64,000 bases of DNA, taken from the NCBI GenBank assembly GCA_963774745.1, contig CAVZGE010000003.1:248001-312000 (forward strand). Direction: 5' to 3'. Made by a program: the position numbers and the translations under genes. The notes under the pieces are model-generated. The model was not told the origin of the DNA and searched no databases. It worked only from the letters and a program-made list of their open reading frames with translations. Each line of letters begins with the position of its first letter. Positions within the stretch are counted from its first letter, which is position 1. Of this stretch, positions 1-8,424 are shown piece by piece. Source of the stretch: Prado023 sp963774745. GTDB lineage: Bacteria; Actinomycetota; Actinomycetes; S36-B12; CAIYMF01.

Positions 1-468
1 GTCACCGACATCGTCGCGATTGCCAAGTCCGTGCTCGACGCCGGCGCCGACGGGCTGTCGCTGATCAACACCCTGCTCGGCATGGTGATCGACCCGGACA
101 CCATGCGACCGATGCTCGGTGGGATGACCGGCGGCCTGTCCGGCCCGGCGATCCGCCCGGTGGCGGTGCGTGCGGTGTGGCAGGTGCACGCCGCCTACCC
201 GAAGGTGCCGATCCTGGGCATGGGCGGGATCCGCACCGGCCAGGACGCCTTCGAGTTCCTGCTCGCCGGCGCGAGCGCGGTGTCGGTCGGGACGGCGGTG
301 TTCAACGATCCGCACGCCCCCGCGAGGATCTCCGCCGAGCTGCACGACATCCTGGCGGCGCGCGGCTTCGCCCGCCTGACCGATGCCGTCGGCCTCGGCC
401 ACACGATGCAGGCCCGCCACGTGGCCGCGATGGACGCCCGCCGGGCGGCAGATCAGGAGGACGCATGA
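1..468 (+). CDS. pyrD: dihydroorotate dehydrogenase, 3' part (gene truncated by the window edge)
   Basis: The frame is open from base 1 and ends at TGA 466-468, so the 5' part lies outside the window. The visible 155 residues form the C-terminal half of the FMN-binding TIM barrel of dihydroorotate dehydrogenase, which oxidises dihydroorotate to orotate in pyrimidine synthesis. The block DGLSLINTLLGMVID and the phosphate-binding stretch PILGMGGIRTGQDAFEFL, followed by GASAVSVGTAVF, fit the soluble class 1B type better than the membrane class 2 enzyme. The stop overlaps the pyrF start in ATGA, so the next pathway enzyme is translationally coupled. Class assignment rests on memory of the family, as the N-terminus is not visible. 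Confidence 0.9.
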   Translation, partial: VTDIVAIAKSVLDAGADGLSLINTLLGMVIDPDTMRPMLGGMTGGLSGPAIRPVAVRAVWQVHAAYPKVPILGMGGIRTGQDAFEFLLAGASAVSVGTAVFNDPHAPARISAELHDILAARGFARLTDAVGLGHTMQARHVAAMDARRAADQEDA

Positions 469-1163
469 GTGCACCGATCGCCCTGGCCCTCGATGGCCCC
501 GACCGCGCGACCGTGCTGGCGTGGGCTGCTGCTGCCGCCCCCCATGTCGCGGTCATGAAGGTCGGCCTGGAGACCTACCTGCGTGACGGCGCCCCCGTGG
601 TCGACGACGTCCGTCGGGCAGCGCCGGGCTGTGGGCTGTTCCTGGACCTCAAGCTGCACGACATCCCGAACACCGTGGCTGGGGCAGCGCGCAGCATCGC
701 CCACCTGGCCCCGGACTACCTCACCGTGCACGCCAGCGGTGGTCCGGCGATGGTCGCCGCGGCCGCCGCTGCCCTGCCCGGCACCCGGATCACGGCGGTC
801 ACCGTCCTGACCTCCATGTCCGAGGCCGACCTCGAGGCCATCGGCATGCGCGGTCCGGCGCTCGACGCCGCCGTGCGGCTGGCGAGGATGGCGGTCGGCG
901 CCGGCGCCCGGGCGATCGTGTGCTCGCCGCAGGAGGTTGCCGCGATCCGGGCCGCCGTTCCAGCCGACATCACGCTCATCACCCCCGGGGTCCGGCCCGC
1001 CTCGGGAGAGGGCAGCGACACCGCCGACCAGTCCCGGGTGGCCACCCCGCAGGCCGCCCTGGCCGCCGGCGCCGACCTGCTGGTGATCGGCCGGCCGATC
1101 ACCGCCGCCGCCGATCCCGCCGAGGCCGCCCGACGCCTGGCGCATTCCCTGGAGGCCCGGTGA
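465..1163 (+). CDS. pyrF: orotidine 5'-phosphate decarboxylase
   Basis: A 232-residue protein that decarboxylates OMP to UMP, the last step of UMP synthesis. The catalytic Asp-Lys-Asp cluster is D61, K63 and D66 in FLDLKLHDIPNTV. The phosphate-binding C-terminus ITPGVRP...ADLLVIGRPIT is also present. The length and motif spacing are those of the short, E. coli-like group I enzyme rather than the longer group II form common in mycobacteria. I chose ATG at 465 because it overlaps the pyrD stop (ATGA) and leaves the family-typical N-terminus ALALD. The end overlaps the mihF start in GTGA, so pyrD-pyrF-mihF-gmk read as one transcript. Confidence 0.96.
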   Translation: MSAPIALALDGPDRATVLAWAAAAAPHVAVMKVGLETYLRDGAPVVDDVRRAAPGCGLFLDLKLHDIPNTVAGAARSIAHLAPDYLTVHASGGPAMVAAAAAALPGTRITAVTVLTSMSEADLEAIGMRGPALDAAVRLARMAVGAGARAIVCSPQEVAAIRAAVPADITLITPGVRPASGEGSDTADQSRVATPQAALAAGADLLVIGRPITAAADPAEAARRLAHSLEAR

Positions 1164-1525
1164 GCGCCAACCCGGGACCACCCCCACCGCCGCTGACCCG
1201 GCAGGCGCGGGCTGACGCAGCCGCCAGGGGGGTGCACGCCCGTCAGGTCCGGGCGCAGGTGCGGGCAGGCCTGGCCGATGGCAGCATCCCGGTCGACGAG
1301 GTCCTGCGCGACGGCCAGGGCACTGACGAACGTGGCCGCATCCTGGCCCGGATGAAGGTCGCCGAGCTGCTCTCCAGCTTCCGCGGGATCGGTCCGACCC
1401 GGGCTGCGGACATCATGGACGCCATCGGGATCGCGGCCAACCGTCGCGTGGGCGGATTGGGCCCCCGCCAGGTGGCGGAGATCACCCACGTGATCGCCGC
1501 CAGGCAGTCCGGTGGTCCCGGCTGA
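1160..1525 (+). CDS. mihF: actinobacterial integration host factor MihF
   Basis: A 121-residue nucleoid-associated DNA-binding protein of the actinobacterial IHF family (mIHF/sIHF), unrelated to HU-type IHF. The C-terminal half carries the helix-two-turn-helix signature KVAELLSSFRGIGPTRAADI and GIAANRRVGGLGPRQV, which is near invariant in the family. The N-terminus is a proline-rich, Arg/Ala-rich arm (PGPPPPPLTRQAR). The GTG start at 1160 overlaps the pyrF stop by four bases, and the stop overlaps the gmk ATG. The mihF-gmk-rpoZ order is conserved across actinobacteria, which supports the call. Confidence 0.95.
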   Translation: MSANPGPPPPPLTRQARADAAARGVHARQVRAQVRAGLADGSIPVDEVLRDGQGTDERGRILARMKVAELLSSFRGIGPTRAADIMDAIGIAANRRVGGLGPRQVAEITHVIAARQSGGPG

Positions 1526-2088
1526 TGCGCGGGCGTCTGGTGGTGCTGACCGGACCCAGCGGGGTGGGCAAGGGCACCGTGGTGGCCGAGGTGCGTCGGC
1601 TGCGCCCGGACCTGTGGGTCTCGGTGTCGGCCACGACCCGTGCGCCCCGGGCCGGTGAGGTCGACGGCGTCGCCTACCACTTCTGGGGCACTGAGCAGTT
1701 CGCCCGCACCATCGACGAGGGCGGCTTCCTCGAGTGGGCCGAGTTCGCCGGCAACCGGTACGGCACCCCGAGGGCCGAGGTGCAGCGACGGCTGACCGCG
1801 GGGGAGTCGGTGCTGCTCGAGATCGAGCTCCAGGGTGCGCGGCAGGTGCGCGCCGCCATGCCCGAGGCCCTGATGGTGTTCCTGACCCCGCCGACCTTCG
1901 CCGATCTCGAGGCCCGCCTGAGAGGTCGGGCGACGGAGGACGAGGCCGCCATCACCCGCCGGTTGGCCCGCGCCCGGGAGGAGATGGCCGCGGCTGCGGA
2001 GTTCGACGCCGTGGTGGTCAACGACGATGTGGTCCGTGCGGCCCGGGAGTTGGTAGACTTCCTCACAGATCCGGGCCGTCCGGCCTGA
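1525..2088 (+). CDS. gmk: guanylate kinase
   Basis: A 187-residue enzyme that phosphorylates GMP to GDP with ATP. The Walker A loop is GPSGVGKGT (residues 10-18). GMP-binding residues sit in VSVSATTRAPRAGEVDGVAYHF, which I cite by its core TTRAPRAGE, and the lid segment is FLEWAEFAGNRYGTP. The ATG at 1525 overlaps the mihF stop in TGATG. The length is slightly short of the usual 200 or so but every motif is present. A 60-nt gap with no terminator separates it from rpoZ. Confidence 0.96.
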   Translation: MRGRLVVLTGPSGVGKGTVVAEVRRLRPDLWVSVSATTRAPRAGEVDGVAYHFWGTEQFARTIDEGGFLEWAEFAGNRYGTPRAEVQRRLTAGESVLLEIELQGARQVRAAMPEALMVFLTPPTFADLEARLRGRATEDEAAITRRLARAREEMAAAAEFDAVVVNDDVVRAARELVDFLTDPGRPA

Positions 2089-2148
2089 GAGGTTCACCCC
2101 CGGCGCATCAGCCCGGCGTGATCCAGTCCCGCCACAGGAGGGTTCGCC

Positions 2149-2427
2149 GTGCCAGGAACCATTCGCCCCGAGGGCATCACCCACCCGCCCATCGACGAGC
2201 TTCTCAGCAAGACGCACTCGAAGTACTCGTTGGTCATCGAGGCCGCCAAGCGCGCCCGCCAGATCAACGCCTACTACTCCCAGCTCGGCGAGGGCCTGCT
2301 GGAGTACGTCGGCCCGCTGGTGGAGACCCACCCGCAGGAGAAGCCGCTGTCCATCGCCCTGCGCGAGATCAACGAGAACCTGCTGTCCGTGGAGCCCATT
2401 GAGGAGCCCGTCGAGGAGTCGCTCTGA
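2149..2427 (+). CDS. rpoZ: RNA polymerase omega subunit
   Basis: A 92-residue omega subunit that helps assemble beta' into RNA polymerase. The conserved core is PPIDELLSKTHSKYSLVIEAAKRARQIN, visible here as ELLSKTHSKYSLV followed by AAKRARQINAYY. The GTG start at 2149 is preceded by a strong AGGAGG (2136-2141), which decides the start. The acidic C-terminal tail (EPIEEPVEESL) is common in actinobacterial omega proteins. The TGA stop overlaps the CTG proposed as the coaBC start. Confidence 0.95.
   Translation: MPGTIRPEGITHPPIDELLSKTHSKYSLVIEAAKRARQINAYYSQLGEGLLEYVGPLVETHPQEKPLSIALREINENLLSVEPIEEPVEESL
2412..2426 (+). promoter_or_regulatory. coaBC: Shine-Dalgarno and CTG start of coaBC
   Basis: CGAGGAG at 2412-2417 lies 6 nt before CTG 2424-2426, and that CTG overlaps the rpoZ TGA as CTGA. 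In this frame there is a TGA at 2400-2402, and the first GTG after it is at 2526, inside the flavin-binding domain. The non-canonical CTG is therefore the only start that keeps the conserved N-terminus. Confidence 0.7.
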
Positions 2428-3668
2428 CGAGCGCACCTGCGCACGTCATCCTCGGCGTCGCAGGCGGGATCGCGGCCTACAAGGCCGCCCACCTGCTGCG
2501 CCTTCTGACCGAGATCGGCCACGACGTGCGCGTCGTGCCCACCGACTCGGCCCTGAACTTCGTCGGTGCGGCCACCTGGGCAGCGCTGTCCGGCCATCCG
2601 GTGCACACCACCGTCTGGGATGACGTCGCGGGCGTCGAGCACGTCAGGCTCGGCAAGTCCGGCGATCTCGTGGTCGTGGCCCCGGCGACCGCCGACCTGC
2701 TGTCGCGCGCGGCCACCGGTCGCGCCGACGACCTGCTCACCGCCACGCTGCTCACCGCCACCTGCCCGGTGGTGATGGTCCCGGCCATGCACACCGAGAT
2801 GTGGCTGCATCCGGCCACCCGGGCGAACGTCGCCACCCTGCGGGAGCGCGGCGTGATCGTCCTGGATCCGGCCGTCGGCCGGCTCACCGGAGCTGACACC
2901 GGGCCGGGTCGGATGCCCGAGCCGGAGGCCATCGCCGCGGCCCTGGGTGCCGTCCTGCACACGGGCGGCGTGTGCGACCTCGCCGGGGTACGCGTCGTGA
3001 TCTCGGCGGGCGGGACCCGTGAGGCGCTGGACCCGGTGCGGTTCCTGGGCAACCGGTCCAGTGGGCTGCAGGGCTACGCGCTGGCGGCCACGGCCGCCGC
3101 GCGGGGCGCCGGCGTGACGCTGGTCAGCGCGAACGTCGAGCTTCCCGACCCCGCCGGGTGCGCGGTCGTCCGGGTGGGCAGTGCCCGGGAGCTGGAGCAT
3201 GCCGTGATGGCCGCCGCCGTCGAGTCCGACGTCGTGGTGATGGCCGCCGCGGTCGCCGACTTCCGGCCGGTGGTCGTGGCTGCGGACAAGATCAAGAAGG
3301 ACGAGACCCCGGACGGCGCGCCGGAGCCCATCGCCCTGGTCCGCAACCCGGACATCCTCGCGGGTCTCGTGGCCGCCCGGGCGGCCGGGCGACTTCCGCC
3401 CGGGACCGTGCTCGTCGGGTTCGCCGCCGAGACCGGCGACGCACAGGGTGATCCGCTGGCCCACGCCCGCGCCAAGCTCGCGCGCAAGGGTGTGGACCTC
3501 CTGGTGCTCAACGACGTGTCGGGCGGTGCCGTCTTCGGCCGCCCCGACAACGAGGTCCACCTGCTCGCCCCCGACGGCGCCGTCGACGGCCCGTACTCCG
3601 GCGCCAAGGCCGAGGTCGCACATGCCGTCTGGGATCGCGTGGCCAGGCTCCGGGCTGGGTCCGACTAG
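2424..3668 (+). CDS. coaBC: bifunctional phosphopantothenoylcysteine decarboxylase / phosphopantothenate-cysteine ligase
   Basis: A 414-residue fusion making 4'-phosphopantetheine from phosphopantothenate and cysteine in CoA synthesis. The N-terminal flavoprotein (CoaC) half begins VILGVAGGIAAYKAAHLLR and carries PAMHTEMW, with the family's catalytic region. The C-terminal CoaB half has ISAGGTREALDPVRFLGNRSSG and the nucleotide-binding AAVADFRP and KIKK motifs. Starting at the first GTG (2526) would delete GGIAAYK, so I start at CTG 2424, overlapping rpoZ. The gene follows rpoZ as in other actinobacteria. The function is certain; the start codon is inferred. Confidence 0.92.
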   Translation: MTSAPAHVILGVAGGIAAYKAAHLLRLLTEIGHDVRVVPTDSALNFVGAATWAALSGHPVHTTVWDDVAGVEHVRLGKSGDLVVVAPATADLLSRAATGRADDLLTATLLTATCPVVMVPAMHTEMWLHPATRANVATLRERGVIVLDPAVGRLTGADTGPGRMPEPEAIAAALGAVLHTGGVCDLAGVRVVISAGGTREALDPVRFLGNRSSGLQGYALAATAAARGAGVTLVSANVELPDPAGCAVVRVGSARELEHAVMAAAVESDVVVMAAAVADFRPVVVAADKIKKDETPDGAPEPIALVRNPDILAGLVAARAAGRLPPGTVLVGFAAETGDAQGDPLAHARAKLARKGVDLLVLNDVSGGAVFGRPDNEVHLLAPDGAVDGPYSGAKAEVAHAVWDRVARLRAGSD

Positions 3669-3729
3669 GATCTGCCCAGTAAGCCGGGCCGCAGGTGCCC
3701 GATCGAACCCCCTAGAAGGGCCTGCTCAC

Positions 3730-4941
3730 ATGACCTCACGCCTGTTCACCTCGGAGTCCGTCACCGAGGGCCACCCCGACAAGATGGCCGACCAGATCAG
3801 CGACGCCATCCTCGACGACCTCCTGCGCCAGGACCCCAAGTCCCGCGTCGCGGTCGAGACCCTGCTCACGACCGGCCAGGTGCACGTCGCCGGAGAGGTG
3901 ACCACCGAGGGCTACGCCGAGGTGATGGACATCATCCGCACCGTCGTCCTCGAGATCGGCTACGACCACTCCGAGAAGGGCTTCGACGGCGAGTCCTGCG
4001 GCGTCCAGGTGTCGATCGGTCGGCAGTCCCCGGACATCGCCCAGGGCGTGGATGACGCCTTCGAGGAGCGCGTCGAGGGCTCGGGTGACGCCCTGGACCG
4101 CCAGGGCGCGGGCGACCAGGGCCTCATGTTCGGCTTCGCCTGCACCGACACCCCGGAGCTGATGCCGCTGCCGATCCACCTGGCCCACCAGCTCGCCGAG
4201 CAGTTGACCGCCGTGCGCAAGTCGGGTCAGCTGCCCTACCTGCGCCCGGACGGCAAGACGCAGGTGACCATCGGGTACGACGCCAAGCAGGCGGTCAGCC
4301 TCGACACGATCGTGGTGAGCTCGCAGCACGCCGAGGACGTGGACCTCGAGGCCCAGCTCGCCCCGGAGATCCGCAAGTTCGTGGTGGAGCCGGTGCTCGC
4401 CGGCCTCGACCTCGACACCTCCGGTGTGCGCCTGCTCGTGAACCCGACGGGCCGGTTCGTCACCGGTGGTCCGATGGGTGATGCGGGCCTGACCGGCCGC
4501 AAGATCATCGTCGACACCTATGGTGGCTTCGCCCGCCACGGCGGGGGCGCGTTCTCCGGCAAGGACCCGTCGAAGGTGGACCGCTCCGCGGCGTACGCGA
4601 TGCGCTGGGTGGCCAAGAACGTGGTCGCCGCCGGGCTTGCCACCACGTGCGAGGTGCAGGTGGCCTACGCCATCGGCAAGGCGCACCCGGTCGGGGTGTT
4701 CGTGGAGACCTTCGGCACCGGCGTCCTGACCGACGAGGCGATCCAGGCCGCCGTGCTCGACGTGTTCGACCTGCGCCCGGGGGCGATCATCCGGGACCTG
4801 CAGCTGCTGGACACCTCGGTCGTGACCTACCGCCCCACCGCTGCCTACGGCCACTTCGGACGCGAGTCCGCCGGCGGCTCCACGTTCACCTGGGAGCGAC
4901 TGGACCGCGTCGACGACCTGCGGGCTGCCGCAGGCCTGTGA
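3730..4941 (+). CDS. metK: S-adenosylmethionine synthetase
   Basis: A 403-residue enzyme that joins methionine and ATP to give SAM. The N-terminal SVTEGHPDKMADQISD, the central GAGDQGLMFGFA and the P-loop-like GGGAFSGKDPSKVDRSAAY are all intact, and the length is standard. The ATG at 3730 begins the family N-terminus MTSRLFTSES. AGAAGG, 13 nt upstream, may serve as the ribosome site. No SAM riboswitch is visible in the 61-nt gap after coaBC. The stop overlaps the GTG of the next gene (GTGA). Confidence 0.98.
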   Translation: MTSRLFTSESVTEGHPDKMADQISDAILDDLLRQDPKSRVAVETLLTTGQVHVAGEVTTEGYAEVMDIIRTVVLEIGYDHSEKGFDGESCGVQVSIGRQSPDIAQGVDDAFEERVEGSGDALDRQGAGDQGLMFGFACTDTPELMPLPIHLAHQLAEQLTAVRKSGQLPYLRPDGKTQVTIGYDAKQAVSLDTIVVSSQHAEDVDLEAQLAPEIRKFVVEPVLAGLDLDTSGVRLLVNPTGRFVTGGPMGDAGLTGRKIIVDTYGGFARHGGGAFSGKDPSKVDRSAAYAMRWVAKNVVAAGLATTCEVQVAYAIGKAHPVGVFVETFGTGVLTDEAIQAAVLDVFDLRPGAIIRDLQLLDTSVVTYRPTAAYGHFGRESAGGSTFTWERLDRVDDLRAAAGL

Positions 4942-5858
4942 TCGTCCTGCCAGCGGGGTACACCGCGACCACGCTGGCAGATGCGGACATCGACGATGTC
5001 GTGCGCATGGTGCGCGCCTGCGAGCTCCATGACTCCGGCGAGCCGATGTACGAGCGCGCCGACCTCGTCGGCGACCTCGTGGAGGCCGACCGGGAGCACG
5101 ATGCCGTGGTCGTCCGGGGCCCCGGCGGGGTCCTGGTGGCCTGGGGCCTGGTACTGCGGGTGCGCACCCGCTGGGCCGACGTCCATCCGGAGCACCGCGG
5201 CCGTGGCCTCGGGCGGGCCCTGGTGGACTGGTCGGTGCACCGCGCCCGGCAGCTGGGTGCCGACCGGATCGGCCAGACGGTCGAGGACGGCCGGACCGAT
5301 GCCGTTGAGCTGCTGCGCTCGGCCGGGGCCGTCGCGGTGCGCACGGCGTGGATCCTGCGCCTGGACCACGAGGTCCCCCCGCCGCCACCTGTGGCCCCGC
5401 CCCTGGGGATCCTCCTGCGGGCGTCGACGCCCGAGGACGAGGTCGAGGCGCTGGAGATGATGGAGCTGGCGTTCAGCCAGTGGCCGGACCGGGTGGCCTC
5501 GACGCTGTTGGCGTGGCAGGCGATGGTCACGCACAGGCAGGGGTTCACCGCCGACCAGCTGCAACTGGCGGTCACCAGCCAGGGCCGGATCGTGGGCGCA
5601 GCGTTCCTGATCGACGACGGCCAGGAGCTGTGGGTCGACAAGCTCGCGACCCACCCGGATCTCCGTGGCCTGGGGATCGGGAGTGCGCTGTTGCGTCAGT
5701 CGTTCGCCCTTTCCCAGGCCCGCGGCCGGCGTGCCACGTGCCTGTCCACCGACTCGAACACCGGGGCGCTGCCGTTCTACGAGCGCCTCGGGATGCAGGT
5801 CACCCGTTCGTTCACGCACTGGGCCATCCCGTTGGGCGGTGACGGGAGCACGCCATGA
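4938..5858 (+). CDS. tandem-domain GNAT acetyltransferase
   Basis: A 306-residue protein with two GNAT folds. The acetyl-CoA-binding motif A is VHPEHRGRGLGRALVDW in the first domain and ATHPDLRGLGIGSALLRQS in the second, the latter followed by the motif B sequence GALPFYERLGM. Mycothiol synthase MshD has this two-domain layout and size, but MshD-specific sequences are not evident, so the substrate is unknown. The GTG start (4938) overlaps the metK stop and the end overlaps priA, placing it inside a housekeeping operon as an accessory enzyme. Confidence 0.8.
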   Translation: MIVLPAGYTATTLADADIDDVVRMVRACELHDSGEPMYERADLVGDLVEADREHDAVVVRGPGGVLVAWGLVLRVRTRWADVHPEHRGRGLGRALVDWSVHRARQLGADRIGQTVEDGRTDAVELLRSAGAVAVRTAWILRLDHEVPPPPPVAPPLGILLRASTPEDEVEALEMMELAFSQWPDRVASTLLAWQAMVTHRQGFTADQLQLAVTSQGRIVGAAFLIDDGQELWVDKLATHPDLRGLGIGSALLRQSFALSQARGRRATCLSTDSNTGALPFYERLGMQVTRSFTHWAIPLGGDGSTP

Positions 5859-7858
5859 CCGAGGGCCAGATCCCGCTGCTCCCCGAGGGCCCACCTGCCC
5901 GGACGCGCACACCGCGCGTTCGGGTGCGGCACCCTGCTGCCGCGCTGCTCCCCGTGGCCCGCGTCGCGCTGCTGACCCCGGTGCCACACCTCGACCGGGT
6001 CTTCGACTACGAGGTCCCGGAGAAGCTGGCCGCCGCCGCGCAGCCGGGTGTGCGCGTGCGCGTGCGGCTGGCCGGCCGGCTGGTCGACGGCTTCATCGTC
6101 GAGCGGGTCCAGACCTCCGAGCGGGAGCTCCAGCCGCTGAGCTCCGTGCACGGTCCGGCGGTGCTGACGCCCGGCATCGCCGACCTGTGCCGGGCGGTTG
6201 CCGATCGCTACGCGGGGACGCTCGCCGACGTCCTGCGCTTCGCGGTCCCGCCCCGGCACGCCCGGGTGGAGTCCCGCGTCCCGGCCGCAGCGCCGGACCC
6301 GGGGCCGATGGACCCGGTGGACCCCGCCGCGTGGGCCGCCTATCGCGGCGGTGCCGACCTGCTCGCCGGGATCGGCGGGCCGGTGCCGATGCGCGCCCTG
6401 TGGGTGGCCGCACCCGGTGAGCAGGTGGGTGCGCGGCTCGCCGACCTGACCCACGCGGTGCTCGCCCGCAGGCGTGGGGTGCTCGTCGTCGCGCCGGACG
6501 TCACCGAGGTGGACCGGATCGTTGCCGCGCTGGTCGCCCACGGGATCACCCCGGTGCGGCTCGTCGCCGAGGCCGGTCCCGAGACGCGCTACCGGACCTT
6601 CCTCGAGGTCCTGTCCGGGGTGTCCCGGGTCGTCGTGGGAACTCGCGCGGCGGTGTTCGCCCCGGTGGTCGACCTCGGTCTGATCGTCGTGTGGGATGAC
6701 GGCGATGAGTCCCTGGCCGAGCCGCAGGCGCCCGGGTGGCACGCGCGGGAGGTCGCTGCGCTGCGCAGTGCAGCGACCGATGCGTCGTTGGTGCTCGGCG
6801 GTTCGTCGGTGACCCTCGAGGGCGCGCGGATGGCGGCCTCCGGATGGCTGGCGCCGATCGAGCTCCCACGACCCGTGCTGCGCACCCGGATGCCCCGGGT
6901 CCAGGTGGCCGCCGACCTGGCTGCGGACCCGGCCCGTTCGGCGTCACGGATCCCGTCGGTGGCCATCGAGATCCTGCGTGCCGCGGTGCCCAGCGGGCCG
7001 GTGCTCGTCAGCGTTCCCCGCGCCGGGTACCTGCCGATGCTGGCCTGCCAGTCCTGCCGCGAGCCGGTCGTCTGCCCGACCTGTGCCCGGCCGATGCAGG
7101 CCCAGGGCCCGGACCGGCACCCCTCCTGCCGCGCACACGGCCCGATCGCGGACTGGCGCTGCCCCGTGTGTGCGGGGCAGGTGGTCCGCGCAGTGGTGGT
7201 GGGCGTCCGGCGCACGGCCGAGGAGTTCGGCCGGGCCCTGCCCGGGGTCCAGGTGGTCACCTCGTCGGGCGATGAGCACGTGCGCTCGCTGACCCGCACG
7301 GACGTCCTGGTCGTGGCCACGCCGGGCGCCGAGCCCGATCCCGGCCCGGACGGGTACAGCGCCCTCGTGGTCCTCGATGCGGCGGCTGCGCTGTCCCGGC
7401 CAGGCCTTCGCGTCGCCGAGGAGGTGCTGCGCCGCTGGTTCGCTGCCGCAGCGCTGGTCCGCCCAGCGGGGGACGGTGGACGGGTTCTCATCGTCGGCGA
7501 CTCCGACATGCGTGAGGTACAGGCGCTGATCCGCTGGGATCCGCACGGCTACGCCGACCGGGAGCTGGCCGAACGGGCCGCCCTGCACCTGCCCCCGGCC
7601 GTGCGGATCGCCCAGCTGACGGGGCCAGCCCTGGCCGCGCTGGAGGTGGCCGACGCGATCGCCGAGGAGCTCGGCGACACGATCCTGCGTCGCTCGGGCC
7701 CCCTGCCCGGCGCCGATGACACAGTGACGTGGCTGCTGGCGGTGTCGATCGCCGACGGCCCGCACCTGAGCGCCGCGCTGCACCACCTGCAGTCCGCGCG
7801 CAGCACCCGCAGGGCGCCGATGGTCTCGGTCCGGATGGATCCGGGGACCCTGAGGTGA
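5855..7858 (+). CDS. priA: primosomal protein N' (PriA), helicase-degenerate actinobacterial form
   Basis: A 667-residue replication-restart protein. The N-terminal 3'-DNA-binding domain is recognisable (RVALLTPVPHLDRVFDYEVPE, shown here by PHLDRVFDYEVP). The zinc-binding region has ACQSCREPVVCPTCARP, then SCRAHG and WRCPVCAG, so seven of the usual eight cysteines remain, with the CHxCG-type pair reading CRAHG. No Walker A GKT is present, and the DEAH box is replaced by VVWDDGDESLA. The protein should therefore bind DNA and partners but not act as an ATP-driven helicase, as known for actinobacterial PriA. The ATG overlaps the GNAT stop. Confidence 0.92.
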   Translation: MTEGQIPLLPEGPPARTRTPRVRVRHPAAALLPVARVALLTPVPHLDRVFDYEVPEKLAAAAQPGVRVRVRLAGRLVDGFIVERVQTSERELQPLSSVHGPAVLTPGIADLCRAVADRYAGTLADVLRFAVPPRHARVESRVPAAAPDPGPMDPVDPAAWAAYRGGADLLAGIGGPVPMRALWVAAPGEQVGARLADLTHAVLARRRGVLVVAPDVTEVDRIVAALVAHGITPVRLVAEAGPETRYRTFLEVLSGVSRVVVGTRAAVFAPVVDLGLIVVWDDGDESLAEPQAPGWHAREVAALRSAATDASLVLGGSSVTLEGARMAASGWLAPIELPRPVLRTRMPRVQVAADLAADPARSASRIPSVAIEILRAAVPSGPVLVSVPRAGYLPMLACQSCREPVVCPTCARPMQAQGPDRHPSCRAHGPIADWRCPVCAGQVVRAVVVGVRRTAEEFGRALPGVQVVTSSGDEHVRSLTRTDVLVVATPGAEPDPGPDGYSALVVLDAAAALSRPGLRVAEEVLRRWFAAAALVRPAGDGGRVLIVGDSDMREVQALIRWDPHGYADRELAERAALHLPPAVRIAQLTGPALAALEVADAIAEELGDTILRRSGPLPGADDTVTWLLAVSIADGPHLSAALHHLQSARSTRRAPMVSVRMDPGTLR

Positions 7859-7866
7859 TCGGCCCG

Positions 7867-7872
7867 TAGAAT
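7867..7872 (+). promoter_or_regulatory. -10 box TAGAAT of def
   Basis: TAGAAT lies 6 nt before the def ATG, so a transcript from it would start at or beside the start codon. No Shine-Dalgarno sequence is present there. Confidence 0.5.
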
Positions 7873-7878
7873 GGGCGC

Positions 7879-8424
7879 ATGCCGCTGCAACCCATCCGAC
7901 TGTTCGGCGACCCCGTCCTGCGCACTCCCGCGGCCCCGGTGGAGACGTTCGACAAGGAGCTGCGCACGCTGGTCGCGGACCTCACCGACACGATGATGGA
8001 TGCCCCCGGAGTCGGGCTGGCCGCCCCGCAGATCGGCGTCTCGCTGCGGGTGTTCACCTACTGGGTGGATGACGTGGTCGGCCACCTGATCAACCCGAGC
8101 CTGGACCTGTCGGACGAGGAGGAGCTCGGCGAGGAGGGCTGCCTGTCCCTTCCCGGCCTGACGTACGACACCATGCGGGCCCTGCGCGTCGTGGCCAAGG
8201 GCATGAACATGCACGGCGAGCCGGTCACCATCGAGGGCTCCGAGCTGCTCGCGCGCTGTGTCCAGCACGAGACCGACCACCTCGACGGCATCCTGTTCAT
8301 CGACCGCCTGGACACCGTGGCGCGCAAGGCGGCGATGAAGGAGATCCGGGAGTCCGAGTGGTTCGGCACGCCGGCCCCGGTCGTGCGCTTCAGCCCGCAC
8401 TCCCTGCGCCCGGGCCTGGGCTGA
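7879..8424 (+). CDS. def: peptide deformylase
   Basis: A 181-residue metalloenzyme that removes the N-formyl group from nascent proteins. The three signature motifs are intact: GVGLAAPQ (residues 44-51), EEGCLSLPG with the metal-binding Cys, and QHETDHLDG with the two metal-binding His and catalytic Glu. The gene lies 20 nt after priA and overlaps fmt by one base (TGATG). The enzyme that removes the formyl group is thus coupled to the one that adds it. Confidence 0.97.
   Translation: MPLQPIRLFGDPVLRTPAAPVETFDKELRTLVADLTDTMMDAPGVGLAAPQIGVSLRVFTYWVDDVVGHLINPSLDLSDEEELGEEGCLSLPGLTYDTMRALRVVAKGMNMHGEPVTIEGSELLARCVQHETDHLDGILFIDRLDTVARKAAMKEIRESEWFGTPAPVVRFSPHSLRPGLG

Noticed and set aside
3669..3729. 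SAM riboswitch ahead of metK
   Set aside because: The 61-nt gap is too short and shows no SAM-aptamer motif.
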